From CAZQFV01 sp964592645 (GTDB lineage: Bacteria > Chloroflexota > Chloroflexia > DTKN01), in contig CAZQFV010000002.1 in the NCBI GenBank assembly GCA_964592645.1, positions 178,747 through 242,746 on the forward strand: a DNA stretch of 64,000 nucleotides, in the 5' to 3' direction. Below, piece after piece: positions 18,378 to 28,300 of this stretch. Numbering within the stretch: position 1 is the stretch's first letter; the number at the start of each line of letters is the position of its first letter. The notes beneath the pieces were generated by a model, which ran no database searches, was not told where the DNA came from, and saw nothing but the letters and a program-made list of their open reading frames with translations. The position numbers and the translations under genes were made by a program.

Positions 18378-18935
18378 TTATGCTCCAGGATGTGGAAGCC
18401 AGGTTCCAGGTTGGCCAGGGCGGGCTGCAGGTCTGCAGGTCAACCTGGAACTTGCCAACCGGCAACCTGGAACTTTTCTACCGGCACCACTCCTCGGTAC
18501 AAGGCACCTTGGACGGCTGCCCGTCCAGGCAGCGTACTGGAGACTGTAGCCATCGAAAAAGCTGATGCGCGGGGCGCCGCCGGCGTCGAGCGCCAACTCC
18601 AACTGGCTGACACTGGTGTGGGCCACGGTTCCCGTGATCCAGACGCCGCCGTCCAGGACGGCGTGTTGGAGGTCCCGGCGCACCGGGTTCCGCGAAACGA
18701 TATAGTCATAGACCACGTGCGGCCGGCCGGCCGCGTCCAGCCGCAGGGTGCGATCCGAGGGGAGGACGAAATCCTTGGGGCAGTCCACGCACGAGATCTC
18801 CCAGGCGGGCGACTGGGTTGGGGCGGGCGGCCCGCTTGCCGCGGGTGCTGCCGTGGAGTACCCCCATGGGAAGGTAATCGTCAGCACGGCGAACAGGGCG
18901 AGCAGGCTCTCAATCAGGCGCGTTCGCGAGCGCAT
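18378..18935 (-). pseudogene. truncated secreted repeat protein
   Basis: The ATG at 18935 has ggagg upstream and a good signal peptide (MRSRTRLIESLLALFAVLTI) follows. Residues about 50-140 hold two units of the same repeat found in the 20194-22989 protein (LRLDAAGRPHVVYDY and LALDAGGAPRISFFDGYSLQYAAW). After WTGSR the sequence loses all resemblance and runs into an intergenic word repeat beside the 5S gene. The remnant is therefore probably a gene whose 3' part has been lost next to the rrn operon. No C-terminal YLPL tail is present. Confidence 0.6.
18393..18500. repeat. low-complexity intergenic word repeat
   Basis: Direct and inverted copies of ccaggttccaggttgg and acctggaacttgcc. This tract lies within the non-matching tail of the truncated gene above, suggesting it is intergenic in origin. 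Confidence 0.45.
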
Positions 18936-18993
18936 CGTCAACCTCCTTGTATGGCTCACTTTCCTCCAACCTCCAACCTCCAACCCCCACTTC

Positions 18994-20013
18994 CTACTTC
19001 ACCACCACCGGCAGGTACACCCAGTCCGTCGGGGCAAAGAACCGCACCTTGGCCACAAAGGCGTCGATGTCGCCGTTGAAGGTGAGGTCCGGCCCGACGG
19101 TCGCGGGAAAGGTCGCCGCCCCCCACGAGTCGGTCCGGCCGGTGACGTAGAGGTAGCCGGCCGCGTCGACGGCCACGCCATAGACATCGTCCCAGCCGTC
19201 GCCGCCGATGTAGCCGCAGTAGACCAGCACCGCCGGGTCGATCACCAGCGGGCGGCCCGGGTCGTAGGCGCCCAGGCGGAAACCGTAGGTCGAGCCTGCC
19301 AGCGCGTACGCCACTGCCACGGGCACGCGCTGCCCATCCACCTCCTGGTAGGCCACGGGGGCGTCGTCGGTGAAGCGGCCGGCCGGCGTGCTCACTTCCA
19401 GCCGGCCGGCCTCGTCCAGGCGCACCGCCGCCCCGCGATAGGCCAGGCGGATCTGCGCCGGGTCGGCCCCCGGCTGCACCACGAACTCGTACTTGAGCCG
19501 GTCCGTCGTGCCGCTGTAGGCCAGGTCGATCCCCGCCCACAGCCCGGGGTAGACGAGGCGGGAGTAGGTCGGCAGGCCGGCGCGCCATTGGTCCGGCGTT
19601 CCCTTGAAGTAGGAGATGACGGCCGCCGTCTTCCCCTGCCCACGGGGGCGGACGGCGTTGGCGCCCAGGAAATCGAGCCGGACGGTCCAGCGCCCGGCCC
19701 CCTTCCAGAAGCGGGAAAGGAAGCCGGTCCTCCCCTCTCCGGGAAGCGCCAGGGCGAAGGTGACGCCCTAGGGGGTAAAGTAGAGCGTCTTGTCGCGGCC
19801 CTGGACGTAGTAGGCGACGCGCGCGTCCATCTGCCCCTGGTTTTCGACAAAGTAGAGGGGCGTCCGGCCGAAATCGAGGGAGACGGGCGGCATCGGCGCG
19901 GCCACATCCGGGGGAGCGCCGGCCGCGGCCGGCCGCACGGGCAGCAGGGGCAGGGCCGGGAGCAGGGTCAGGACCAGAACCAGGACGAACAGGGTGACGA
20001 TACGCTTTTGCAT
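18994..20013 (-). pseudogene. secreted SBBP-type beta-propeller protein with an in-frame amber stop
   Basis: A signal peptide at the start (MQKRIVTLFVLVLVLTL) and a domain typical of proteins with SBBP repeats (FVENQGQMDARVAYYVQG) are followed by TAG at 19765-19767, exactly where relatives have Glu in the pattern YFTPEGV. The same frame then stays open for about 257 codons through DLAYSGTTDRLKYEF, IDPAVLVYCGYIGG and one SBBP repeat (VAVDAAGYLYVTGRTD). It ends WVYLPVVVK, the C-terminal tail shared with other secreted proteins here. A single GAG to TAG change explains the break. With only one SBBP repeat it is also shorter than most relatives. No signs of stop readthrough are seen. Confidence 0.7.
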
Positions 20014-20103
20014 CGGTTTGCTCCTTTTTTCGTTCGCTCGTTTGGGGCTCGACCGGCCTGGCCGGACAGCCCCCGCAGGGGGCTTGCACCTCGTGCGCCC
20101 CCC

Positions 20104-20142
20104 GGCCCCCTCCCGCTGGCGTGCTCGTCGCGGGAGGGGGCC
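20104..20142 (+). terminator. GC-rich hairpin
   Basis: A 13-bp perfect stem (ggccccctcccgc / gcgggagggggcc) followed by ggcctttt on the plus strand, in the gap between two minus-strand genes. A smaller hairpin, agccccc-gca-gggggct, lies just upstream. It could end minus-strand transcription from the gene at 20194. Confidence 0.5.
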
Positions 20143-20193
20143 GGCCTTTTCCTTTGGCCGGGCGCCGTTCGGCCCCCCGGTGGGAGAAATCGC

Positions 20194-22989
20194 CTACCGG
20201 CCGCGCATCACCAGGGGCAAACAAACCGACCACAGGTCGGCGATGATGACCTCGAAAACGGCCACAGCGCCCAGGCCGTTGCGGCTGACCATGGAGACGT
20301 TCACCTGGTACGTGCCCATCTGGTCCCAGGTGAGGGTGAGCGAATCGGTGAAGCCGTCCACGACGTGGACGATCGGCTCTGCCTGGACCGCTCGCAGGAG
20401 GATCGTCCCCGTGGGCGGTTCCTCGCCGCTCACTTCCCAGGTAAAGGTGATGGGCAGGGTAGCACCCGGCAGGTTGGCGACCGCCTCCAGGTGCACCGGC
20501 GAGCCGGGTTCGGCCAGCGGCGGGCCGCTGACTTCGCCGCTGTTGGGGTTCTCGCTCCGCAGCGAGGCGTGACGGAGGCCATTGTTCGGGTTGAGCTTGA
20601 AGTAGTAGCTGATGTGGCGATTGCCATACGCATCCAAGTCCAGTGAGGAAAAGCCCCCGACATCGCCCTCCGCATCCACGGTCCCGACCTCCCATGTGGC
20701 GCTGGTCTTGTTGGCGTACTGCAAGATCTTTTTCGTGGCGTTGTAAAAGCTGACGTGCGGGTTACCGTTCGAGTCGAGAGCCAGCGAATTGGACCACCCC
20801 ATCACGTCGGCGCTATCGGAGATGACCTCGCTGTGCCAGCCGCTGCCGTCCTGGTAGGCGTACATGGGGTCGCCGTTGGTGGCGTTGTAGTAGCTGACGT
20901 GCGGATAGCCGGCGTCGTCCAGCACGAGCGAGGTCCTGACCAGCCGGCCCGAGTTGGACCCCCCTGCCTGACCGCTGTCGTCGATCGTCTCCAGCACCCA
21001 TTGGCTGCCGTCCCAGTAGGCGTACTGCAGGGTGCCGACGCTCCAGTTGACGTCCACGTAGGTAATGTGGGGGTGGCCGGCGCTGTCCAGGGCCAGAGAG
21101 GGGTCGATGCCGATCCCTGTATCCATAAAGCCGCTGGCCACCGTCTGGGTCAGCCATTGGGCGCCGTCCCATCGGGCGTAGCGCAGCTGCGAGACCACAT
21201 TCTCCGTGTCCACGTATCTGTAGCTGATATGCGGATAGCCGTTTGCATCCAGGGCCACCGAGCTATACTGGAACTCGGTGATGTCGCTGGCACAGTCGAC
21301 CGTGCTAGAGATCCACTGGCCGCTGGCCCTGCGCGCATGGTGCAGGCAGTCGTCGCTATAGTTATAGTAGCTGACGTGCGGGTTATCGGCAGCGTCCAAC
21401 GCCAGGGCGGCATAATGGCCCGTGTTTCCGGCGCCGTCGACCGTCTCGGTAACCCACCGGCTGCCGGTCCACGAGGCGTACAGCAGGTCGTCTGGCCCCC
21501 CGTCAAAGTAGCTGATGTGCGGGTGGCCTACGGCGTCCAGGGCCAGCGAGGACCACGAGCCGAGCGGCGTGCCCAGCACGTACTCGGCCACGGCGACGTC
21601 CTGGATGGCCCAGGGGCTGTCCACGCCGCCCTCGGTGTCCCAACGGGCCAGGTACAAGCTTGGTTTACTGCCCACCTGGTGCATACATCCGCCGACGTAC
21701 AGGTAGCGCCCATCCGTGGCCAGGGCATATATGCGCCTGTCCGTGCCGCCGCCCAGCTCGACCCACTGTCCTCCCTCGAGCTGCGCTATGTAATCGGCCG
21801 GGCTATTGTGATCGGCGCGGTTGAAAGAGCCGCCGGCGTAGAGGGTCCCGCCCAAGTTCTCCAGGGCAAAGATGTCGTTCCGTTGATTGGGAGAATCCTG
21901 CTCTCCGAGCCCCCCGCCGAGCAGCGTACAGCCCCCGGATGTGCAGGTGGCGATGACGGCCTTACCCCCGCCAACGGTGATTGTCCCCCCGCTTACGTCG
22001 GCTGTATAGACGATTTCCCAGACCCCATCGCCAAAGCCGCTCCAGTGACCCGTCGCGGGGTCCCAGGCGGCGATGCGGTTGACGGTGATCGGGGGGTCAC
22101 CGACGGCGTCCGCTACCTGGCTGAACCCGCCGCCGACCAGTAGCCTGTTGTCCGGGAGCGGTTCGAGCACGTACACGTTGTTCCACCATAAGGGGTCGAC
22201 CCCCTCGTTGTAGACGATTCCGCCGCCGACCCCCTCCCACTCGCCGGTCAGCGTCTCGGTAAAGGGGTCACCGCTCCAGCGGACCAGGCCCATGGTCTGG
22301 TTCTGCGGGTCGCCGGGGTCCGAGTTGCCGAGGCTCCAGCCACCCACGTAGAGATGGCCGTCGAGGATGGCGAAAGAGCGGACCTCGTTGCTGACCAGGA
22401 GGGTCTCGGTGGTCTGAAAGACCTGCCAGGTGCGGTTCAGGTTGTCCCAGCGCGCCAGGTTGGGGTTGTCGCCTGTCGAGATGGGATCCTGCCGGTTAAA
22501 GCCGTTGTAGACCGTGTCAAATTTGCCACCCACAAAGACGTAGCGGCCGTCCGGGCTGACCATGGTTGTGTTCACGCCGTTGTAGGAGCCGCCTCCCACT
22601 CCACCCCCCAGGCTCTCCCACTGCTGGGAACGGAGGTTCCAGCGAGCCACGTAGCCATAGCCCAGGAAGCCGGCCACCGCGAAAAATCTGCCGCCGACAT
22701 AGAGCCAGTCGTCGGCGACCTCGAGCGTTACCACGTAGTCGGAGGGGCCGGGGTTGCCCAGGGTCGTATCCCAGGCCTGGTCGGAGGTGGGTGCGGCGGT
22801 CTCTGCCGACCACAGGCCTGCTGTGGCCCGGTTGGTCGTGGCTGTGGGAACCGGGGCAGGGAAGGGGGCGGTTTCGCCAACGGAGCCGAAGCGGGTGGCC
22901 GGCCCGGCCGTCGGGAGATGGGCCGCGGCCGGGTACGCGGCTAACAGAGTGACAAGCAGAACGAATAGAGCGAACAGTCGCAGTCTCAT
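20194..22989 (-). CDS. secreted protein with N-terminal propeller and seven PHISY-type repeats
   Basis: The 931-residue protein has a signal peptide (MRLRLFALFVLLVTLL) and three regions. Residues about 60-430 hold beta-propeller-like motifs (LYVGGRFFAVAG, VFVGGKFDTVYNG, LYAGGSFNRAD). Residues about 450-820 contain seven units of 50-60 residues with the core LALDxxGxPHISYYD followed by LxYAxWDG. A PKD-like or Ig-like domain follows, and the chain ends VCLPLVMRGR. No enzyme motif is visible. It probably acts outside the cell in binding or adhesion. The ATG at 22989 follows AGGAG and begins the signal peptide. Confidence 0.75.
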   Translation of the reverse strand: MRLRLFALFVLLVTLLAAYPAAAHLPTAGPATRFGSVGETAPFPAPVPTATTNRATAGLWSAETAAPTSDQAWDTTLGNPGPSDYVVTLEVADDWLYVGGRFFAVAGFLGYGYVARWNLRSQQWESLGGGVGGGSYNGVNTTMVSPDGRYVFVGGKFDTVYNGFNRQDPISTGDNPNLARWDNLNRTWQVFQTTETLLVSNEVRSFAILDGHLYVGGWSLGNSDPGDPQNQTMGLVRWSGDPFTETLTGEWEGVGGGIVYNEGVDPLWWNNVYVLEPLPDNRLLVGGGFSQVADAVGDPPITVNRIAAWDPATGHWSGFGDGVWEIVYTADVSGGTITVGGGKAVIATCTSGGCTLLGGGLGEQDSPNQRNDIFALENLGGTLYAGGSFNRADHNSPADYIAQLEGGQWVELGGGTDRRIYALATDGRYLYVGGCMHQVGSKPSLYLARWDTEGGVDSPWAIQDVAVAEYVLGTPLGSWSSLALDAVGHPHISYFDGGPDDLLYASWTGSRWVTETVDGAGNTGHYAALALDAADNPHVSYYNYSDDCLHHARRASGQWISSTVDCASDITEFQYSSVALDANGYPHISYRYVDTENVVSQLRYARWDGAQWLTQTVASGFMDTGIGIDPSLALDSAGHPHITYVDVNWSVGTLQYAYWDGSQWVLETIDDSGQAGGSNSGRLVRTSLVLDDAGYPHVSYYNATNGDPMYAYQDGSGWHSEVISDSADVMGWSNSLALDSNGNPHVSFYNATKKILQYANKTSATWEVGTVDAEGDVGGFSSLDLDAYGNRHISYYFKLNPNNGLRHASLRSENPNSGEVSGPPLAEPGSPVHLEAVANLPGATLPITFTWEVSGEEPPTGTILLRAVQAEPIVHVVDGFTDSLTLTWDQMGTYQVNVSMVSRNGLGAVAVFEVIIADLWSVCLPLVMRGR

Positions 22990-23038
22990 CGGTTTTCTCC
23001 TGCTTTCTACATTCTCTCTCGACGCGGGCCTCCGACGC

Positions 23039-24982
23039 CTACGGCAGTTCGCCAAAGGTGACATTGTCGTAGCGTATCGCTACAGGCGCCTCGGTCCAGC
23101 TGCCCGCATACAGGCTCATCTCCTGGTTGCCCAGGTAGCTCGAGTCCGCCAGGCTGTTCAGCAGCACGCCGTTGGCGTACAGGCGAATCTGCTCCCCGTC
23201 GCGCTCCACGCGCAGGTGGTTGGTGCCCGTCTCGTCGTTGATCGCCGGGGAAACGGCCCAGCCGGTCAGGTTCGTCCAGGTGTCACCGTCCAGCTTCAAG
23301 AGCGCATACTGCTGGGCGGCGGGGTAGACTCGAAAGTTGTACAGGTGGTTGCCGTCAACCTGCCCAAAGTTCAGGCCATAGAGGGCCACCTCGCCGACGG
23401 CCTGGCGCATATCGGCCTCGAGGGCAAAGCGGGGCAGGCCGCCCTCCAGGGGCACCATGGAATAGGCCCAGGAATCGGTGTTGCGGATGAGGATCTCGTA
23501 CTCCTCGCCCTGGTAGCTCCACTGCGCCCACCCGTGGTCGTTTTCATACCAGCGACCGCCCACGGAAAAGTCCTCGACGTAGGCGTAGCTGCCGGAGACC
23601 ACCATGTCCTCGCACCCGCCGAGGAGCACGAGGGAGCTCATATGGGTCAGGCTGAGCGGGTCGGAGATATCGATGATGTGCAGGCCGCTGCCGTCGCCCA
23701 TGTAGGCCAGGGTTCCGGAGACCTCGAGAGTGTTGGCCGCCCCACCCGCCACGTAATACAGATCGCCCTCTACCGGGGAAGCGGGATTGGAGATGTCCAC
23801 GCTGTGCAGAACGTCCCAGCCATCGGCCAGGTAGGCATAGTTGCCGGCGACGGCGATGTCGCGGGGCTTGGATGGGATATCGTACAGGTAGGCCAGGGTC
23901 GGGGCCGCCGGATTGGCGACATCAAAGACGTGCAGCCCGTCGTCGTACGCCGTCAGGTAGGCGTAGGTGCCGACCAGGGTGATATCCCAGGCCGAGTTAT
24001 CTCTCGTGTGAATCGCCCCGGTTTGGCCGGGGGCGGCCGGGTTGGAGACGTCGACGATGGACAGCCCATAGCCTTCCAAGGCCAGGTAGGCGTAATCGCC
24101 GGACACCGTCAGGCCCCAGACATCGTTCCAGCCGACCGGCATTTCCCCCACCAGCGTGGGGCTGAGTGGGTCGGTGATGTCCACGATGAGCAGGCCATCG
24201 TCACTCGCCGCCAGGTAGGCGTACGGCCCGTGCACCTCCACGTCTTCGACGCTCAGGCCGGCGCGGGTATAGGCGCCCAGGTAGGTGGGATGGGCCGGAT
24301 CCGCGATATCCAGCATCTGCAGCCCGGTGTGCCCCGCCCCCAGGTAGGCCGTTGTACCGCTGATGACCACGCTGTTTACGTACGAGGTGGTGGTATAGAT
24401 GCTGGTCTCGACGAGCGCCAGCGGGTTGGTGGTGTCCAGGACGAGCAGCCCCAAGTAGCCGCCGGCCACGTAGGCGTGGTTGCCGTGCAGGGTGATTTGG
24501 TTGCAGAAGGAGAGGTCCTCTTCGTAGTAGGCGGCGACGCGGACCGGGTGGGCCGGGTCGGCGACGTCCAGTATGGCGATGCCGACGTCTCCGACGCCCA
24601 CGTAGGCATAGTCGCCGGCGATGGCAATGTCCCCCACCTCGCCGCCGAGATCGGCCGATTGTCCCACGACGGTGGGGGCCGCCGGGTTGGAAACGTCCAT
24701 CACCACCAGGCGCGTGCCGCCGCCCAGGTACAGGGTAGTGCCCACCAGGGTGGAGCGATAGATGGGGCCGCCGAACTGGCCGACGAAGGATAGGCCGGCC
24801 TGCGGCGCGGCGGGGGCTGGGGGGCCGGCCTCGCCGGCGGGTCTGCCGGGGGCCGGGACTGCCGCCGGTTCAGCGGCGGATCCCGCTGGCCGCTGCGGCA
24901 GGACCGGGAGTTGAGCCGCGGCCGGGTGTACGGCCAGCAGGGTTATGGCCAGGACGAACAGGGTGACGATCCGCGTTTTCAT
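23039..24982 (-). CDS. secreted LVIVD-repeat protein
   Basis: This 647-residue protein has a signal peptide (MKTRIVTLFVLAITLLAV), nine visible LVIVD-type repeats of about 42 residues (core GLxIVDVSNPAAPTxVG, with YAYLA on the next strand) over residues about 65-450, and a C-terminal jelly-roll-like domain (residues about 455-647: FALEADMRQ, NLTGWAVSP, LRVERDGEQIRLYANG). The repeats should form a propeller. Unlike its neighbours it lacks the YLPL tail and ends NVTFGELP. The ATG at 24982 has GGAG upstream, 19 bases after the small gene at 25002, so the two are probably co-transcribed. Confidence 0.75.
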   Translation of the reverse strand: MKTRIVTLFVLAITLLAVHPAAAQLPVLPQRPAGSAAEPAAVPAPGRPAGEAGPPAPAAPQAGLSFVGQFGGPIYRSTLVGTTLYLGGGTRLVVMDVSNPAAPTVVGQSADLGGEVGDIAIAGDYAYVGVGDVGIAILDVADPAHPVRVAAYYEEDLSFCNQITLHGNHAYVAGGYLGLLVLDTTNPLALVETSIYTTTSYVNSVVISGTTAYLGAGHTGLQMLDIADPAHPTYLGAYTRAGLSVEDVEVHGPYAYLAASDDGLLIVDITDPLSPTLVGEMPVGWNDVWGLTVSGDYAYLALEGYGLSIVDVSNPAAPGQTGAIHTRDNSAWDITLVGTYAYLTAYDDGLHVFDVANPAAPTLAYLYDIPSKPRDIAVAGNYAYLADGWDVLHSVDISNPASPVEGDLYYVAGGAANTLEVSGTLAYMGDGSGLHIIDISDPLSLTHMSSLVLLGGCEDMVVSGSYAYVEDFSVGGRWYENDHGWAQWSYQGEEYEILIRNTDSWAYSMVPLEGGLPRFALEADMRQAVGEVALYGLNFGQVDGNHLYNFRVYPAAQQYALLKLDGDTWTNLTGWAVSPAINDETGTNHLRVERDGEQIRLYANGVLLNSLADSSYLGNQEMSLYAGSWTEAPVAIRYDNVTFGELP

Positions 24983-25001
24983 GTCTGGTTCTCCTTTTTC
25001 C

Positions 25002-25193
25002 TCAATCATTTTCCTCTGGGTACGGGCCGGGAAGCGGTACGGTGTGGACCGCGATGAACCGGGCCAGGTCCTCCATTCCCCGGACGTGGGCGTGCGCGCC
25101 GTCGGCGACGCACTCGACGCGGCCTTCCCAGGTTGAGGGGTTAGCCTGGGGGTCGATCCACAGCCGCAGGATAAAGGTGACTAGGCTTCGCAT
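25002..25193 (-). CDS. small conserved-looking hypothetical protein (63 aa)
   Basis: Starting at the ATG at 25193 (MRSLVTFILRLW), the product is 63 residues with a compact pattern: a hydrophobic strand, WEGRVECVADG and AHVRGMEDLARFI, then a charged proline-rich end. No family can be named. The gene has natural codon use, sits 19 bases upstream of the LVIVD-repeat gene on the same strand, and is preceded by TGCTATACT (about 25215-25223, minus strand), which could be an extended -10 promoter. Confidence 0.5.
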   Translation of the reverse strand: MRSLVTFILRLWIDPQANPSTWEGRVECVADGAHAHVRGMEDLARFIAVHTVPLPGPYPEEND

Positions 25194-25261
25194 GGCCGGC
25201 CTCGTTTTGTCCGTTCTATCGAGGCCGAGTATAGCACGGGGGAATAGCACGGGAATAGCAG

Positions 25262-25305
25262 GGGATTAGCGATTTACGATTGGCGATTGGGGATTGGGGA
25301 GACTG
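25262..25305. repeat. low-complexity intergenic word repeat
   Basis: Variations on gattagcgatttacgattggcgattgggg. A related tract (gagctgagaattggggattgag) lies at 29565-29600 before tsaB. Confidence 0.4.
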
Positions 25306-25337
25306 GTTGTGGTTCCGAAATACACATTAGCAGTCCA

Positions 25338-28300
25338 TCATCCGGCGGCCACACCGCCCGCCCCTTTGATCTGCTCATACAGCGCCGTCGTCTCCGGCGC
25401 GGGGGCGACGGCGAGTTCTTCCCGCAGGGCGCGGACACACTCCTGGTAGGCCTGCAGCGCTTCGCTGCGCCGGCCCAAACAATCGTAGCAAAACATCAGC
25501 GCCCGCCAGACCTCTTCCAGCCACGGTTCCTGGGCCAGGACGCGCCGGGCCAGCTCGATCCCCTCCCGCCATTCGCCGGCCTGCACTCGTTCCTCCAGCC
25601 AGTCGGTGAGCGCGTTCAGGTAGAGGCCGCGCAGCCGTTCGCGCTCGCGCAGCACCCAGTCCACGTAGGGCTCTTCGGGAAGGAAGTCGCCCCGGTACAG
25701 CTCCAGCGCCCGGCGGGCCGTCTCGCCCCCGGCGCGCACCGCCTGCTCCAAGTCCTCGGCGTCGTACCAGAAGGCGCTGTCCCGCCGCCATGCCAGCGTT
25801 TCTTCATCGCGCTCCAGGTAGCGCGAGGCCATGCCCCGGGCCAGGTACGGCTCCAGGATGTGCCGCAGTTCGGAGACGGCCGAGTTGAGAGCCTGGCCGG
25901 CCGCTTCCGGGGAGAGGTCCGGCCAGAGGGCCTCCAGCACCTCGTCGGCCGGCACGGGGTGCCGCCGCGATAACAGGTAGAGGAGCAGCAGGCGCGTCTT
26001 GCGCCGCTGCCAGACCTGGGCGGGGATGGGTACCTCGCCGCGACACACCTCGAACCCGCCCAGAGCGCGGATGCGCAACGGCGGGCGCGGCGCCGCGGCA
26101 ATGCGCGCCAGGGCTTCCTGGGCGCTCCCCTGCAGCCGGCGGTCTTGGCCCAGGCGGCTCAACGCCGGCCCGGCCCGCTCGTCGCCGATCGCGCCCAGGA
26201 GGCCGATGACGCGCTCCTGGACCTCGAGTGGGGCCTGGCCCAGCAGCGCCAGCAGCGGCTCGACGGCGTCCGGGCCGATGGCGACCAGCAGCCGGCCGGC
26301 CTCCTGGCGGACCTCTGTGTTCTGGACCAGGGCCGCGACCAGCAGCGGCAGCGCGCGTCGGCGCTCCGGCCCGGTGAAGAGGAAATCATAGCCCTGCTCC
26401 TGCGACAGCGCCAGGGCCTGTCCCAGGTGGGCCTGGGCTTCCTCGTCCCGCCCTTCCCGGCGGCAGAGGTCGGCGAGCGCCAGGTGCAGGGTAGCCTGGT
26501 CCAGGTAGCCGCCGGCCGCCGCGGCGATCTCCAGCGCCTCGCGGAAGTGGCTCTCCACCTGGGGCGCCTCTCCGCCGGCATCCAGCACGCGGCCGAGCGT
26601 GTACAGAGCCCGCCCCTGGAGCGCATCGCGCGACTGCCGGGCGAGATCGAGGGCGGCCTGGCCCTGCCGCCGCGCCTCGCGCAGGTCGCCCTCGTCCAGG
26701 GCCAGGAGGGCCAGCCCGCGGTGCACTTCCAGGAGCACAAAGCGGTCCTGCAAGTGGTGGGCAAGCGGGTGGGCTTCCTCGTAAAAGCGGCGGGCGCCGG
26801 CCCGGTCGCCCTGCTCCCGGTGCAGGTGGCCCAGGAGGAAGAGCGCGTACGCGCGCCGGGGTGTGTCCTGGTAGGCGTCGGCCAGGCGCAGCAGCCGCTC
26901 CAGCACGGCGCGCGCCGTTTCGAGCTCGCCAGATTGCAGGTAGGCCTGGCCCAGGGTGATGAGGGGGAAGCAGACGCGGTAGCTGTGCAGGTCGTCCAGG
27001 ATGTGCAGGCTGGTCCGCTCCGTCTCGGTCGTTTCGCGCAGCCGGCCCTGGGGCAGGTAGATGCCGGCGGCCAGGTTGTGCAGCAAGAGCGCTTCCCGCT
27101 CGCGGTTGCCCAGGCGGCGGTACAGTTGGAGCGACGCGAAAAAGCACCGCCGCGCCTTTTCCAAATCACCCTGATTGCTGTAGCAGTTGGCCAGGACGTT
27201 ATAGATGCCGGCCAACTCGCCCGCCAGGGCCGGGTCGACGGGAATGTCCTCGGCAGCCAGCTCGCCTGCGGCCGGGTCCGGCACGATGCCGGGCAAATGG
27301 TCCAACGCGCTGCGGCAAAGGGCGATGGCCTCGGTATAGCGGTCCTGCCGAAAGCGCACCCAGGCCTGCCAGCGCAGCGCCGCCGCTCGTTCCTGCGACT
27401 CGTCCGGCCGGCAGGCCCGTTCGGCCTGCGCCAGCAGGTCGTACGCTTCGGGCCAGCGGCCCTGGCGCTCCCGCAGTCGCCCCCAGGCCAGGAGCAGGCG
27501 CGGCCGGCCGGCAACAAGGCCTGCCGGCAGGCGTTCCAACCAGGGTTCCAGGCGAGGGAGGGCCCCAAAGTCCAGTGTCTCGACCAGTGCCTCGATCTGT
27601 TCCACGGCGGCCGTCCACTCCCGGGCCGCCAGGAGGTGCTCGATGGCGGCGGCGCGGTCGTCCTCCTGCTGCGGTCCCGGTGCCCCGGTCAGGTTGGCTA
27701 GCAGGGCGGCCGCCGCGCGGCGGTGCCAGCCGGCCAAAGCCTCCCCTCCCTCGACCTGTTCCAGGCTGCGCCGCAGCAGGTCCTGGAAGAGGGTGTGGTA
27801 GCGATAGCAGCGTCCCGGCCGCTCCCCCAGCGGGGCGATGAAGAGGTGGCTGCGTTCCAGGCCGTCGAGGACCGCACCGGCGTCGGTGCGGCCCAGGAAG
27901 GCGTTGCCCAGCTCGGCGCTCAGGTAGGGCAGCAGCGCCGTGCGCCGCAGAAAAGCCTGCAGTTCGGCCGGCTGGCGGTCCAGCACCTGGCCGGCCAAGT
28001 AGTCGAACAAGGGGCGCTCTTCGCCGATGCGGCGCAGGAGGTCCACCAGATCGGGGGCGACCTGGCGCCGCGCGGCCTGGCGGAGCAGGGCCACGGCCAC
28101 CGGCCAGCCCTCGGTGCGCTCGGCGATCTGGCGCAGTTCCTTCTTCCCCAGGGGCAGGCCGCTGCCGGCCAGGAATTCCTGGATTTCCTCCGGGGTCAGG
28201 CGCAGATCGGTCTCATCCAGTTCAAGGAGCCGCCCCTCGACCCGCTGCCGGGCGATGGCGGCCAGCGGGGGTTGGCCGCGGGTGGCCAGGACCAGGCGGA

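Noticed and set aside
18956..20695. A long minus-strand frame over the amber-stop gene
   Set aside because: Its product is Gly/Arg/Pro-rich with no domain; the interrupted frame has the real motifs.
22754..24793. A plus-strand open frame of about 680 codons
   Set aside because: Antisense of the LVIVD-repeat and PHISY-repeat genes; GC-rich third positions keep the opposite frame open.
23039..24982. A CRISPR-like spacing of repeats
   Set aside because: The repetition follows codons of the LVIVD protein repeats, and copies vary throughout.
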